Below, in pieces: positions 8,105 through 15,868 of a DNA stretch of 64,000 nucleotides; within the stretch, counting starts at the first letter, position 1; each line of letters opens with the position of its first letter. The notes under the pieces are model-generated. The model saw only the letters and a program-made list of their open reading frames with translations, did no database searches and was not told the DNA's origin. A program made the translations under genes and the position numbers. This stretch comes from VRUE01 sp040879985 (GTDB taxonomy: Bacteria > Actinomycetota > Thermoleophilia > Solirubrobacterales > 70-9), in NCBI GenBank assembly GCA_040879985.1, contig JBBDJH010000013.1:23335-87334 (forward strand), in the 5' to 3' direction.

Positions 8105-8887
8105 ATGGACTACGAGGTCGTCACCTACGAGGTCGCCGCCGGGGTCGCCACGGTGACCCTGAACAACCCGGAGAAGCGCAACATGCTCTCCGGCCAGATG
8201 CTGGCCGAGCTGGTCGACGCGATGAAGACGGCGCGCGACGACGAGCAGGCGCGGGCCGTCGTCCTCACCGGCGCCGGTGACAAGGTCTTCTGCGCCGGGG
8301 CCGATCTGGGCGGTTTCGCCGCCGACGCGCCGCTGGTCGCCAAACACTTCGCCACCGACCTCTTCCTCGAGTTCTTCCGGCTGATGCCGCGACTCGGCAA
8401 GCCGAGCCTCTGCGCCGCCAACGGCCACGTGCTGGCGGGCGGGATGGGCCTGGCGCTCTCCTGCGACCTGCTGATCGCCAAAGAGGGGGCGACCTTCGGC
8501 ACGCCGGAGATCAACGTCGGCGCCTTCCCCTACATGATCATGGCGATCATCTACCGCAACGTCCCGCGCAAGAAGGTCAACGAGATGATGCTGCTGGGCG
8601 AGCGGCTCAGCGCCGAGCAGGCGGTCGAGTACGGGCTCGCCAACAAGGTCGTCGCGGCGGGCGAGTTCGACGCCGCAGTAAATGAATGGGCCGGGGTGCT
8701 CGCCTCGAAGAGCCCGGTGCTGATGCGGCTCGGCCACGACGCGATGTACCGCCAGCAGGACATGGCGGTCGACGACGCGCTCGAGTACCTGCGCTCGCAG
8801 CTCTCGCTGACCTTCTCGACCGAGGACATCGTCGAGGGCGTAACCGCGTTCTTCGAGAAGCGCGAGCCCGAATGGAAGGGGAGGTAG
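8105..8887 (+). CDS. Enoyl-CoA hydratase/isomerase family protein
   Basis: 260-residue crotonase-fold protein. The oxyanion-hole segments are CAGADLGG at about residue 64 and GHVLAGGMG at about 106. Of the two glutamates of classical hydratases, the second is present (FGTPEINVG, about residue 139) but the first is replaced: GMGLALSCD where hydratases have GGCELA. It may therefore be an isomerase or other crotonase rather than a standard water-adding enzyme. It stands at the head of a plus-strand run with the carboxylase subunit (2-base gap), BKACE and the CoA transferase. Confidence 0.82.
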   Translation: MDYEVVTYEVAAGVATVTLNNPEKRNMLSGQMLAELVDAMKTARDDEQARAVVLTGAGDKVFCAGADLGGFAADAPLVAKHFATDLFLEFFRLMPRLGKPSLCAANGHVLAGGMGLALSCDLLIAKEGATFGTPEINVGAFPYMIMAIIYRNVPRKKVNEMMLLGERLSAEQAVEYGLANKVVAAGEFDAAVNEWAGVLASKSPVLMRLGHDAMYRQQDMAVDDALEYLRSQLSLTFSTEDIVEGVTAFFEKREPEWKGR

Positions 8888-8889
8888 GA

Positions 8890-10491
8890 ATGGCCGCCGG
8901 CGAGCCGAGCGAGGGGGAGGGGAACCTGTTGCCGGGGACCGCGCCGCTCCCCGACCTGACCGAGCAGCTCAACGAGCGCCGTGCCAAGGCGCGCCTCGGC
9001 GGCGGCGAGGAGAAGATCGCCAAGCAGCACGGGCGCGGCAAGCTGACCGCGCGCGAGCGGATCGACCTGCTGGTCGACGCGGGCAGCTTCGTCGAGATGG
9101 GCATCCACGGCCGGCCGCACTTCGCCCAGCGGGCGATGGACGGTGTCGAGGCGCCCGCCGACGGCGTGATCACCGGCTGGGGCGACGTCGACGGCCGCCC
9201 GACCTGCATCGCCGCCTACGACTTCACCGTGATGGCCGGCTCGATGGGGATGACCGGCGAGCTCAAGGTCACCCGCCTGCGCGAGATGGCCCTCTCCAAG
9301 CGGATGCCGTTCATCTGGCTGCTCGACTCGGCCGGCGCCCGCATCCAGGAGGCGACCGGGTCGCTCTTCGCCGGCTCCGGCTTCCTCTTCCGCGAGGAGG
9401 TCGAAATGTCGGGCGTGATCCCGATGGTCGCGGCGATGATGGGCCCCTGCGCCGCCGGCACCGCCTATATCCCCGCGCTGGCCGACTTCGTGCCGATGGT
9501 CTCCGGCCAGGGCGCGATGGCGCTGGCCGGCCCGCACCTGACCAAAGCCGTCACCGGCGAGGACATCACGATGGAGGAGCTCGGCGGCGCCAAGGTCCAC
9601 TGCCGCAAGTCGGGGGTGGGGGACCTCGAGGTGGCCGACGACGAGGAGTGCATCGCCAAGGTCAGGCAGTACCTCTCCTACTTCCCGGCGAACTGCGAGC
9701 AGAAGCCGCCGATCGTGGCGACCGACGACCCCGACGACCGCCGCTCCGAGAAGCTGCTCGAGATCGTCCCCGAGTCGTCGCGCCAGCCCTACGACATGCA
9801 CGACGTGATCGCCGAGATCGTCGACGACGGCGAGTGGTTCGACATCAAGCCGAAGTTCGCCAAGAACCTGATCACCTGCTTCGCCCGCTTCGGCGGCCAG
9901 CCGGTCGGGATCGTCGCCAACCAGCCCAAGCAGCTGGCCGGCATCCTCGACAACGACTCGGCCGACAAGGCGGCCCGCTTCATCAACCTCTGCGACGCCT
10001 TCAACGTGCCGCTCGTCTTCCTCCAGGACGTGCCCGGCTTCATGGTCGGGGCGAAGGTCGAGCACGCCGGGATCATCCGCCACGGGGCGAAGATGCTCTA
10101 CGCGGTCAGCCGCGCCACGGTGCCCAAGGTGACGGTGATCGTGCGCAAGGCCTACGGCGCCGGCTACTACGTGATGTGCGGCAAGGCCTACGAGCCGGAC
10201 CTGATCGTCGCCTGGCCCGGGGCCGAGATCTCGGTGATGGGCGCCGAGGGCGCGGTCAACATCATCGGCCGCTCGGCGATCGAGGCCTCCGAGGACCCCG
10301 ATGCCACCCGCGAGGCGATGCTGAACGCGGTCCGCGAGCAGATCGACCCCTACATCGCCGCCGGCAACGCCGTGATCGACGACATCATCGACCCGCGCGA
10401 GACCCGCCCGACGATCGTCAAAGCGCTGCGCATGGCGCGCAACAAACACGTCGAGAAGCCGAAGAAACGCCACGGGGTGATGCCCGTATGA
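8890..10491 (+). CDS. Acyl-CoA carboxylase, carboxyltransferase (beta) subunit
   Basis: 533 residues, biotin-dependent carboxyltransferase of the PccB/AccD5/MccB type that moves CO2 from carboxybiotin to an acyl-CoA such as propionyl-, acetyl- or methylcrotonyl-CoA. Both crotonase-like halves are seen: KLTARERIDLLVDAGSF near residue 48, DSAGARIQEATG near 146, VPGFMVGAKVEHAG near 380 and RKAYGAGYYVMCG near 418. A good ribosome site (GGGGAGG) precedes the ATG at 8890, two bases after the hydratase stop. No biotin carboxylase or carrier subunit is encoded here, so the partner must be elsewhere. Substrate is not resolvable from motifs. Confidence 0.87.
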   Translation: MAAGEPSEGEGNLLPGTAPLPDLTEQLNERRAKARLGGGEEKIAKQHGRGKLTARERIDLLVDAGSFVEMGIHGRPHFAQRAMDGVEAPADGVITGWGDVDGRPTCIAAYDFTVMAGSMGMTGELKVTRLREMALSKRMPFIWLLDSAGARIQEATGSLFAGSGFLFREEVEMSGVIPMVAAMMGPCAAGTAYIPALADFVPMVSGQGAMALAGPHLTKAVTGEDITMEELGGAKVHCRKSGVGDLEVADDEECIAKVRQYLSYFPANCEQKPPIVATDDPDDRRSEKLLEIVPESSRQPYDMHDVIAEIVDDGEWFDIKPKFAKNLITCFARFGGQPVGIVANQPKQLAGILDNDSADKAARFINLCDAFNVPLVFLQDVPGFMVGAKVEHAGIIRHGAKMLYAVSRATVPKVTVIVRKAYGAGYYVMCGKAYEPDLIVAWPGAEISVMGAEGAVNIIGRSAIEASEDPDATREAMLNAVREQIDPYIAAGNAVIDDIIDPRETRPTIVKALRMARNKHVEKPKKRHGVMPV

Positions 10492-10498
10492 CTTGGCA

Positions 10499-10535
10499 TG
10501 GCGACTTAGTCGCAATATGTGCGACTAAGTCGCCA
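10499..10535. repeat. Perfect 16-bp hairpin abutting the BKACE ribosome site
   Basis: Left arm 10499-10514 and right arm 10520-10535 are exact inverse complements around the loop ATATG. The right arm shares its last base with the Shine-Dalgarno AGGAGG (10535-10540), and the ATG is at 10547. Folding could affect ribosome access. It resembles the other 5'-proximal hairpins here in placement but not in stem sequence. Confidence 0.75.
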
Positions 10536-10546
10536 GGAGGCTGGCG

Positions 10547-11443
10547 ATGAGTTCTTTTGACGACCCGGTCGTGATCAGTTGCTCGATCTCCGGCGTGATC
10601 GCCAACCGGGACCAGTGCCCGGCGATCCCCTATACGCCGGAGGAGTACGCGGCGGAGGCGCGCCGTGCGGTCGACGAGGGCGCCTCGCAGATTCACATCC
10701 ACGCGCGCAAGCCGGACGGCACGCCCTCCTACGAGGTCGAGGATTTCAAGGCGATCACCGCGGCGATCCTGGCCGAGGTCGGCGACGTGATCGTCAACTA
10801 CTCGACCGGCGCGATCGGCATCCCGATCGAGATGCGGATCGAGTACCTGCGCGAGTGCCGCCCCGACGTCGCCGCGCTCAACATGTCCTCGATGAACTAT
10901 GCCAAGTACTCGCGGCGGCGCAAGGACTTCGTCTTCAAGGCCGTGTTCGAGAACAGCTTCGACACGATCATCGAGTTCCTCACCGCGATGCGCGACCTCG
11001 GCATCAAGCCCGAGCACGAGTGCTTCGACGCCGGCCACGTCGCCAACCTCGACCCGCTGATCGACATGGGCCTGCTCGACCGCACGCCGCTGCAGATCTC
11101 GCTCGTGATGGGGGTCAACGGCGGCATCCGGCCGACCCCGCGCAACGTCGCCTTCATGGCCGAGCAGGTTCCCGGCGGCGCCGAGGGCGAAAACCAGTGG
11201 CAGACGATCGGCATCTCGCGCGACCAGTGGAAGCTGCTCGGCGCGGCGCTGGTCCTGGGCGGCAACGTCCGCGCCGGGGTCGAGGACAACCTCTACCTGC
11301 CGAACGGCGAGATGGCGAAGTCGAACGGCGAGCTGATCGCCAAGGCGCGCCAGATGGCCGAGGACGCCGGCCGCCGTGCCGCCAGCGTCGCCGAGGCTCG
11401 CGAGCTGCTGGGGGTCCCCAAGCGTGAGCGATCTGCCGCTTAG
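10547..11443 (+). CDS. Beta-keto acid cleavage enzyme (BKACE, DUF849)
   Basis: 298-residue TIM-barrel metalloenzyme of the family founded on 3-keto-5-aminohexanoate cleavage enzyme (Kce). It condenses a beta-keto acid with acetyl-CoA to give acetoacetate plus a new CoA ester. The zinc-site HIHAR (His50, His52) and CFDAGHV near residue 160 are present. The first loop reads SGVIANRDQCP, unlike the TGAxxxxNP loop of Kce, so the substrate probably differs. It has a consensus AGGAGG ribosome site directly after a perfect hairpin. It overlaps the CoA transferase gene by 20 bases and sits among acyl-CoA enzymes, which suggests a shared catabolic pathway. Confidence 0.85.
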   Translation: MSSFDDPVVISCSISGVIANRDQCPAIPYTPEEYAAEARRAVDEGASQIHIHARKPDGTPSYEVEDFKAITAAILAEVGDVIVNYSTGAIGIPIEMRIEYLRECRPDVAALNMSSMNYAKYSRRRKDFVFKAVFENSFDTIIEFLTAMRDLGIKPEHECFDAGHVANLDPLIDMGLLDRTPLQISLVMGVNGGIRPTPRNVAFMAEQVPGGAEGENQWQTIGISRDQWKLLGAALVLGGNVRAGVEDNLYLPNGEMAKSNGELIAKARQMAEDAGRRAASVAEARELLGVPKRERSAA

Positions 11444-12659
11444 CGACGTCAGGGTCCTCGACCTGACCCGGCTCCTCCCCGGCGGCTTCTGCTCGCTGCT
11501 GCTCGCCGACCTCGGCGCCGAGGTGCTGAAGGTCGAGGACACCGGCATGGGCGACTACATCCGCTGGGCGCCGCCCTACTACGGCGGCGAGGAGCAGCAG
11601 GAGCTGGGCACCCGCTCCGCCCTCTACCTGGCGCTCAACCGCGGCAAGCGCTCGGTCCGCCTCGACCTCAAGAGCGAGGCCGGGCGCGAGGCGCTGCTGC
11701 GCCTGGTCGAGCGCCACGACGTCGTCCTCGACGGCTTCCGTCCCGGCGTGCTCGAGCGGCTCGGCGTCGGCTACGAGCGCATGCGCGAGGCCAACCCGGC
11801 GATCGTCTTCTGCGCGATCACCGGCTACGGCCAGGACGGTCCCTACGCGCAGCGCGCCGGCCACGACATGAACTACCTCGGCCTGGTCGGGCTGCTCGGC
11901 CTGACCGGCGCCAAGGGGGGGCCGCCCGTCCAGTCGGGCGGCCAGATCGCCGACCTCGGCGGCGGCGCCCTGATGGCCGCCTTCGGCGTGATGGCGGCGC
12001 TGCACGAGCGGCGCCGCTCCGGCGAGGGCCAGATGGTCGACGTCTCGATGGCCGATGGGGCGCTCTCCTGGCTGGCCCTGGTCGCTGGGCGCTACTTCTG
12101 CGACGAGGAGGAGCCGCGGCGCGGCGAGCAGCAGCTGGCCGGCGGCCTGCTCTGCTACCTGCCCTACGAGGCGGCCGACGGCTGGGTCACCTGCGGCGCC
12201 CTGGAGCCGAAGTTCTGGGCCGCCTTCTGCAACGGGGTCGAGCGGCCCGACCTGATCGAGGTCCAGTTCGAGGCGCCCGGATCGACGGCCTGGACGGAGG
12301 TCGCCGAAGTCTTCCGCTCGCGCAGCCGCGACGAGTGGCTCGCCTTCAACGACGAGCACGACTGCTGCATCGAGCCGGTGCTCGACGTCGGCGAGGCGCT
12401 CGATTCCGAGCTGGTCCGGGCGCGCGGGATGCTCAGCGAGATCGAGCAGCCGGGCCTCGGCCCGGTGCGCCAGCTCGGCGTGCCGGTGAAGATGAGCCGC
12501 ACCCCCGGCGATCCGACCCGCCCGGCGCCCGCCTTCGGCGAGCACACCGACGAGGTCCTGCGCGAGGTTGGCTACTCCGCCGAGGAGATCGCGGCGATGG
12601 TCGAATCCGGCGCGGCCGCCGGTCCCGGCGCCGACCCCAAAGCGACGTTCCGCGCATGA
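11424..12659 (+). CDS. CaiB/BaiF family CoA transferase, alpha-methylacyl-CoA racemase-like
   Basis: 411 residues from a GTG at 11424, in frame with the conserved start SDVRVLDLTRLLPGGFCS. The signature AGHDMNYLGLVGLLGLTG near residue 150 contains the family aspartate and matches the GHDxNYLxxxG pattern of alpha-methylacyl-CoA racemases; GLGPVRQLGVPVKMS near the C-terminus is also typical. It would either move CoA between acids or epimerise 2-methylacyl-CoA. It overlaps BKACE by 20 bases, so it is translationally coupled. The annotation cannot separate transferase from racemase. Confidence 0.83.
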   Translation: MSDLPLSDVRVLDLTRLLPGGFCSLLLADLGAEVLKVEDTGMGDYIRWAPPYYGGEEQQELGTRSALYLALNRGKRSVRLDLKSEAGREALLRLVERHDVVLDGFRPGVLERLGVGYERMREANPAIVFCAITGYGQDGPYAQRAGHDMNYLGLVGLLGLTGAKGGPPVQSGGQIADLGGGALMAAFGVMAALHERRRSGEGQMVDVSMADGALSWLALVAGRYFCDEEEPRRGEQQLAGGLLCYLPYEAADGWVTCGALEPKFWAAFCNGVERPDLIEVQFEAPGSTAWTEVAEVFRSRSRDEWLAFNDEHDCCIEPVLDVGEALDSELVRARGMLSEIEQPGLGPVRQLGVPVKMSRTPGDPTRPAPAFGEHTDEVLREVGYSAEEIAAMVESGAAAGPGADPKATFRA

Positions 12660-12677
12660 CCCCACCCACCACCAAGC

Positions 12678-12722
12678 TCCGCTGTTCCTTTCCCCCATAT
12701 AACCGGGGAAAGGAACAGCGGA
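12678..12722. repeat. Hairpin element, stem type B, before the MerR gene
   Basis: Perfect 18-bp arms (12678-12695 and 12705-12722) with the 9-base loop CATATAACC. Stem begins TCCGCTGTTCC; the same stem core recurs at 43246. The right arm runs into GGAAGGGCGAG, the probable ribosome site of the MerR gene (GTG at 12733). Confidence 0.8.
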
Positions 12723-12732
12723 AGGGCGAGTT

Positions 12733-13431
12733 GTGAGTACCGCCGAGGCGCTATTGCGGGTCGGTGAGCTGGCCGAGGCCTCCGGTGTGCCGGTGCCGAC
12801 GATCAAGCACTACCTGCGCGAGGGGCTGCTGCCGGAGCCGGTCAAGACGAGCCGCAACATGGCCTACTACCCGCCCGAGTTCGTCGACCGGATCAAGCTG
12901 ATCAAGCAGCTGCAGGAGGAGCGCTTCATGCCGCTGAAGGCGATCAAGTCGGTGCTCGACGAGGACCCCGAGCGGGCCCGCGCGATGGTTGAGCTCGAGG
13001 ACCGCATCCTCGAGCGGGCCCTGGGCGGCGAGCGCACCCGGACCAGCGCCGCCGAGGTGCGCGAGCGCTACGGCGTCCCCAAGGACGTGCTCGACCGGCT
13101 CGAGCAGATCGAGGTGCTCAGCCCCAACAGCCGCGGCTACTCACCCTCGGACATCAAGATCATCGAGGCGATCGGGCGCTTCCGCGCCGGCGGTTACGAC
13201 GAGCAAATCGGCTTCACCGTCTACGACACCCTGCGCTACAAGACCGCGCTCGAAGAGCTGGTCAGCCAGGAGGTCGGGATGGTGATGGACCGCCTCGCCG
13301 GCGAGGTCCCTCCCGAGCGCGTCGTCGAGATGCTCGAATCCGGATCCCAGCCCCTCCAAGACCTCATAGCCGCCCTGCACACCAAGCTCCTCGTAGCCGA
13401 GCTGGAGCGCCACCGCGCCAGCCGCCGCTGA
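12733..13431 (+). CDS. MerR family transcriptional regulator
   Basis: 232 residues from a GTG at 12733. The N-terminal winged-helix matches MerR: LLRVGELAEASGVPVPTIKHYLREGLLPEP over residues 8-37, split here as LLRVGELAEASG and TIKHYLREGLLP, then YPPEFVDRIKLIKQLQ. A second MerR-like segment, GVPKDVLDRLEQIEVLSP then YSPSDIKIIEAIGRFRAGG near 113-155, suggests a tandem MerR domain, as in some actinobacterial regulators. No conserved metal-binding cysteines are seen, so an organic or acyl ligand is likelier. A hairpin ends 10 bases before the start. It follows the acyl-CoA genes and may control them. Confidence 0.8.
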   Translation: MSTAEALLRVGELAEASGVPVPTIKHYLREGLLPEPVKTSRNMAYYPPEFVDRIKLIKQLQEERFMPLKAIKSVLDEDPERARAMVELEDRILERALGGERTRTSAAEVRERYGVPKDVLDRLEQIEVLSPNSRGYSPSDIKIIEAIGRFRAGGYDEQIGFTVYDTLRYKTALEELVSQEVGMVMDRLAGEVPPERVVEMLESGSQPLQDLIAALHTKLLVAELERHRASRR

Positions 13432-13529
13432 CGGCTCAGCCGCCGGCGCCGGCGGAGACACCGAGCCGCTCGGCTTCGATCGTCTCCAGGGTCACCAGCG
13501 CACCCGACATCGTACGCCCCGAAGCCACC

Positions 13530-13566
13530 TATACTGGCGCCAGCAAACCGATTGACTGGTCAGTCA
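13530..13566 (+). promoter_or_regulatory. Candidate promoter -10 and TetR operator (copy 2)
   Basis: TATACT at 13530-13535 is a good -10 candidate. Seventeen bases on, TGACTGGTCAGTCA (13553-13566) has perfect 6-base arms around GT and matches the operator-like site at 4812. A repressor bound here would lie just after the start of transcription of the nitrilase-TetR pair, the standard autoregulatory arrangement. Confidence 0.55.
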
Positions 13567-13570
13567 GCCG

Positions 13571-13617
13571 TTCCGGTGTGCTTTTCATACCCCTAGGGTC
13601 CGAAAAGCACACCGGAA
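13571..13617. repeat. Hairpin element, stem type A
   Basis: Arms TTCCGGTGTGCTTTTC / GAAAAGCACACCGGAA plus an inner ACCC/GGGT stem around CTA; two mismatched bases (AT against CC) in between. Followed by GGAAGGACGAGAGAGGA before the nitrilase GTG at 13637. Type A copies also occur at 20757, 29601, 38464 and 39425. Confidence 0.85.
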
Positions 13618-13636
13618 GGACGAGAGAGGAATCGAA

Positions 13637-14506
13637 GTGCGTGTAGCGGCGGTGCAGCTCAACTCGAATGGCGACAAGGCGCGCAACCTCGCCGCCGCCG
13701 AGCGCCAGGTGCGCGCCGCGGCGGCCGACGGTGCCGAGCTCGTCGCGCTGCCGGAGAAATGGAACCTGCTCGCCTCCGGCGAGGCGACGGCGGCGGGCGC
13801 CGAGCCGCTCGACGGCCCCAGCCTCAGCGCCGCCCGCGCCTGGGCGCGCGAGCTGGGCATCCACCTGCTGGCCGGCAGCATCGCCGAGCTGGGCGATGGG
13901 CGGAGGGACGAGACGGGCGCCGGCGCGACCTCGCGCCGCGCCTTCAACACCTCGGTCCTGATCGGCCCCGACGGCGAGGACCTCGCCGCCTACCGCAAGA
14001 TCCACCTCTTCGACGTCGCGGCGGGCGGGGTCGAGTACCGCGAGTCCGAGCATGAGCAGCCGGGCAGCGAGATCGTCTCGGCGCCGCTCGGCGAACTCGA
14101 GCTCGGTCTGACCGTCTGCTACGACCTGCGCTTCCCCGAGCTGTACCGGATCCTCGCCGTGCGCGGCGCCCACCTGATCGCCGTCCCCTCGGCCTTCACC
14201 GCCGCCACCGGTCGCGACCACTGGGAGGTGCTGCTGCGCGCCCGCGCGATCGAGAACCAGGTCTTCGTCCTCGCCCCCAACCAGGCCGGCGAGGCGCCGC
14301 CCCGGTACAGCTCGCACGGGCACTCGGCGATCGTCGACCCCTGGGGCGAGCTGCTGGCCGCCGCCGGCGGCTCCGCAACGGAGTGCTTCGTCGCCGCCGA
14401 CCTCGACCTCGCCGCCCAGCAGCGGGTCCGCGAGCGGCTGCCCTCGCTGGCCAGCCGCCGTCCCCAGGCCTACGTCTGGCCGCAGCTCGCGGAGGCGCAC
14501 GCCTAG
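13637..14506 (+). CDS. Carbon-nitrogen hydrolase (nitrilase superfamily, Nit1/omega-amidase-like)
   Basis: 289 residues from a GTG with GAGAGAGGA upstream. The catalytic triad is complete: Glu40 in LPEKW, Lys121 in YRKIHLFD and Cys161 in TVCYDLRFPELYR. The pattern most resembles the Nit1 (deaminated glutathione amidase) and omega-amidase branch, which cleaves small amides in the cytoplasm. It is followed two bases later by a TetR regulator and preceded by a TetR-type operator and a hairpin, so the two genes probably form an autoregulated operon. The amide substrate is unknown. Confidence 0.85.
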   Translation: MRVAAVQLNSNGDKARNLAAAERQVRAAAADGAELVALPEKWNLLASGEATAAGAEPLDGPSLSAARAWARELGIHLLAGSIAELGDGRRDETGAGATSRRAFNTSVLIGPDGEDLAAYRKIHLFDVAAGGVEYRESEHEQPGSEIVSAPLGELELGLTVCYDLRFPELYRILAVRGAHLIAVPSAFTAATGRDHWEVLLRARAIENQVFVLAPNQAGEAPPRYSSHGHSAIVDPWGELLAAAGGSATECFVAADLDLAAQQRVRERLPSLASRRPQAYVWPQLAEAHA

Positions 14507-14508
14507 CC

Positions 14509-15111
14509 ATGGCCTCGAAAGCGCCGGCGATCGACAAGCGCCGCCAGATCCTCGACGCGGCGATCCGCGTCTTCGCCCGCCAGGGCTTCCACTCGACCCG
14601 GGTCGCCGACATCGCCGACGAGGCGGGCGTCGCCTACGGCCTCGTCTACCACTACTTCAAGTCGAAGGACGAGGTCCTCAACGAGCTGTTCAGCGAGCGC
14701 TGGTCGCTGCTGTTGGCGGCGATCGAGGAGGCCGACCGCAGCGAGGCCAGCCCGCGCGCCAAGCTCGAGGCCGTGGCCGGCTTCATCGTCGACTCCTACC
14801 GCTACGACCCGGAACTGATGAAGGTGATCATCGTCGAGGTCACCCGCGCGGCGAACTCCTTCGGCCGCACCCACCTGACGGAGATCCGCCGCGCCTACGA
14901 CTCGATCGCCAAGATCGTCGCCGACGGGCAGGAGGCGGGCGCCTTCCGCCGCGACATCGACCCCTCGTTCGCCTCGATGTCCTTCTACGGCGCGATCGAG
15001 CAGCAGCTCTCCGGCTGGATCTTCGAACTGACCCCCGCCACCGACACCGACCTCGAGCAGGCAAAGACCCTTGTAACGGCGACGATCTGCGACGGTCTCG
15101 AGCCGCGATAG
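14509..15111 (+). CDS. TetR/AcrR family regulator, FadR (YsiA)-like
   Basis: 200 residues. N-terminal helix-turn-helix: RRQILDAAIRVFARQGF then VADIADEAGVAYGLVYHYFKSK across residues 11-55. The GVAYGLVYHYFKSKDEVL recognition region is typical of the FadR/YsiA branch that senses acyl-CoAs and represses beta-oxidation genes. The ligand domain is not diagnostic by itself. ATG at 14509 is two bases after the nitrilase stop. Similar palindromes at 4812 and 13552 are candidate operators, linking it to the SDR gene and to its own operon. Ligand and regulon are inference. Confidence 0.82.
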   Translation: MASKAPAIDKRRQILDAAIRVFARQGFHSTRVADIADEAGVAYGLVYHYFKSKDEVLNELFSERWSLLLAAIEEADRSEASPRAKLEAVAGFIVDSYRYDPELMKVIIVEVTRAANSFGRTHLTEIRRAYDSIAKIVADGQEAGAFRRDIDPSFASMSFYGAIEQQLSGWIFELTPATDTDLEQAKTLVTATICDGLEPR

Positions 15112-15127
15112 GTAAGGTCGGGCGCCA

Positions 15128-15262
15128 ATGGACAACGATGTCGTCAAAAGACTTGTCTGGAGCGGCATGCTCGCCGGGGTGGGGGCGCTGGCCAGCATCG
15201 TCGCCACCAGGGCGGCCGGCATCCTCTACCGCCGTCTCTTCGAAGAGGATCCGCCGGAGTAG
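15128..15262 (+). CDS. Small single-pass membrane protein (44 aa)
   Basis: Encodes MDNDVVKRLVWSGMLAGVG and continues to a C-terminus EEDPPE, with one hydrophobic helix at about residues 10-30 flanked by basic residues. It is immediately upstream (4-base gap) of a DUF1469 membrane protein and a DUF3618 protein, a trio seen as neighbours in many actinobacteria. TAAGGT at 15113-15118 lies 9 bases before the ATG and may be a leaderless -10. Function unknown; called on context, the -10-like box and tight spacing. Confidence 0.6.
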   Translation: MDNDVVKRLVWSGMLAGVGALASIVATRAAGILYRRLFEEDPPE

Positions 15263-15266
15263 CGCG

Positions 15267-15662
15267 ATGGACGAGGATCGCAAGCTCACCGAGCTCGTCT
15301 TCGACGTCTCCGAACGCGCCTCCACCCTGGTCCGCGAGGAGATCGAGCTCGCCAAGACCGAGGTCAGCGAGAAAGTCGGCAAGCTGCTGCGCGGCTCGGT
15401 CGTCGGCATCGCCGCCGGCGCCTTCGCCTTCCTCGCCCTGATCCTGATCATGCACGGGGTCGCCTGGCTGCTCGCCGAAGAGGTCTTCGGCGGCAACGTC
15501 TGGTCGGGCTACTTCGTCGAGGCCGCGCTCTTCCTGCTGGTCGCCGCCGCCGCCGGCCTCTTCGCCTACCGCTCGGTTCAGGCCGGCGCGCCACCGGTGC
15601 CCGAGCAGGCGATCGAGGAGGCGAAGCTGACCAAGACGATGCTCGAAGGTGAGGAAAAGTGA
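15267..15662 (+). CDS. Phage holin family / DUF1469 membrane protein
   Basis: 131 residues. A helical amphipathic N-terminus (LTELVFDVSERASTLVREEI) is followed by two long hydrophobic helices at about 43-67 and 80-101, then a short charged tail. This is the DUF1469 (actinobacterial putative holin superfamily III) pattern; despite the name these are chromosomal membrane proteins and there is nothing phage-like around. It overlaps the next gene by four bases (GTGA), so the two are coupled. Likely a cell-envelope or stress function, not experimentally defined. Confidence 0.75.
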   Translation: MDEDRKLTELVFDVSERASTLVREEIELAKTEVSEKVGKLLRGSVVGIAAGAFAFLALILIMHGVAWLLAEEVFGGNVWSGYFVEAALFLLVAAAAGLFAYRSVQAGAPPVPEQAIEEAKLTKTMLEGEEK

Positions 15663-15868
15663 CCGAGCGCACTTCGGCGGAGATCCGCCGCGACATCGAC
15701 CTGCAGCGCCAGGACCTCGGCCGCTCGGTCGAATCGCTGCGCGGCAGGGTCACCGAGCTGACCGACTGGCGCCGCCAGGTCCGTGAGCACCGCAGCCAGC
15801 TGATCGTCGGCGCCGCGGTAGCGGGCTTCGCGATCGGCGGGCTGATGGCCCTTCGCCGTCGTCGCTAG
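15659..15868 (+). CDS. DUF3618 domain protein
   Basis: 69 residues from a GTG overlapping the previous stop. The N-terminal RTSAEIRRDIDLQRQDLGRS is the DUF3618 signature, a predicted amphipathic helix, followed by a single C-terminal membrane helix (LIVGAAVAGFAIGGLMAL) and RRRR. DUF1469 and DUF3618 genes are commonly adjacent and are presumed to work together at the membrane. It ends tail to tail with degV, overlapping by four bases. Confidence 0.75.
   Translation: MTERTSAEIRRDIDLQRQDLGRSVESLRGRVTELTDWRRQVREHRSQLIVGAAVAGFAIGGLMALRRRR

Noticed and set aside
15267..15662. Prophage marker (holin)
   Set aside because: DUF1469 proteins are chromosomal membrane proteins; no lysin, capsid or integrase is near.
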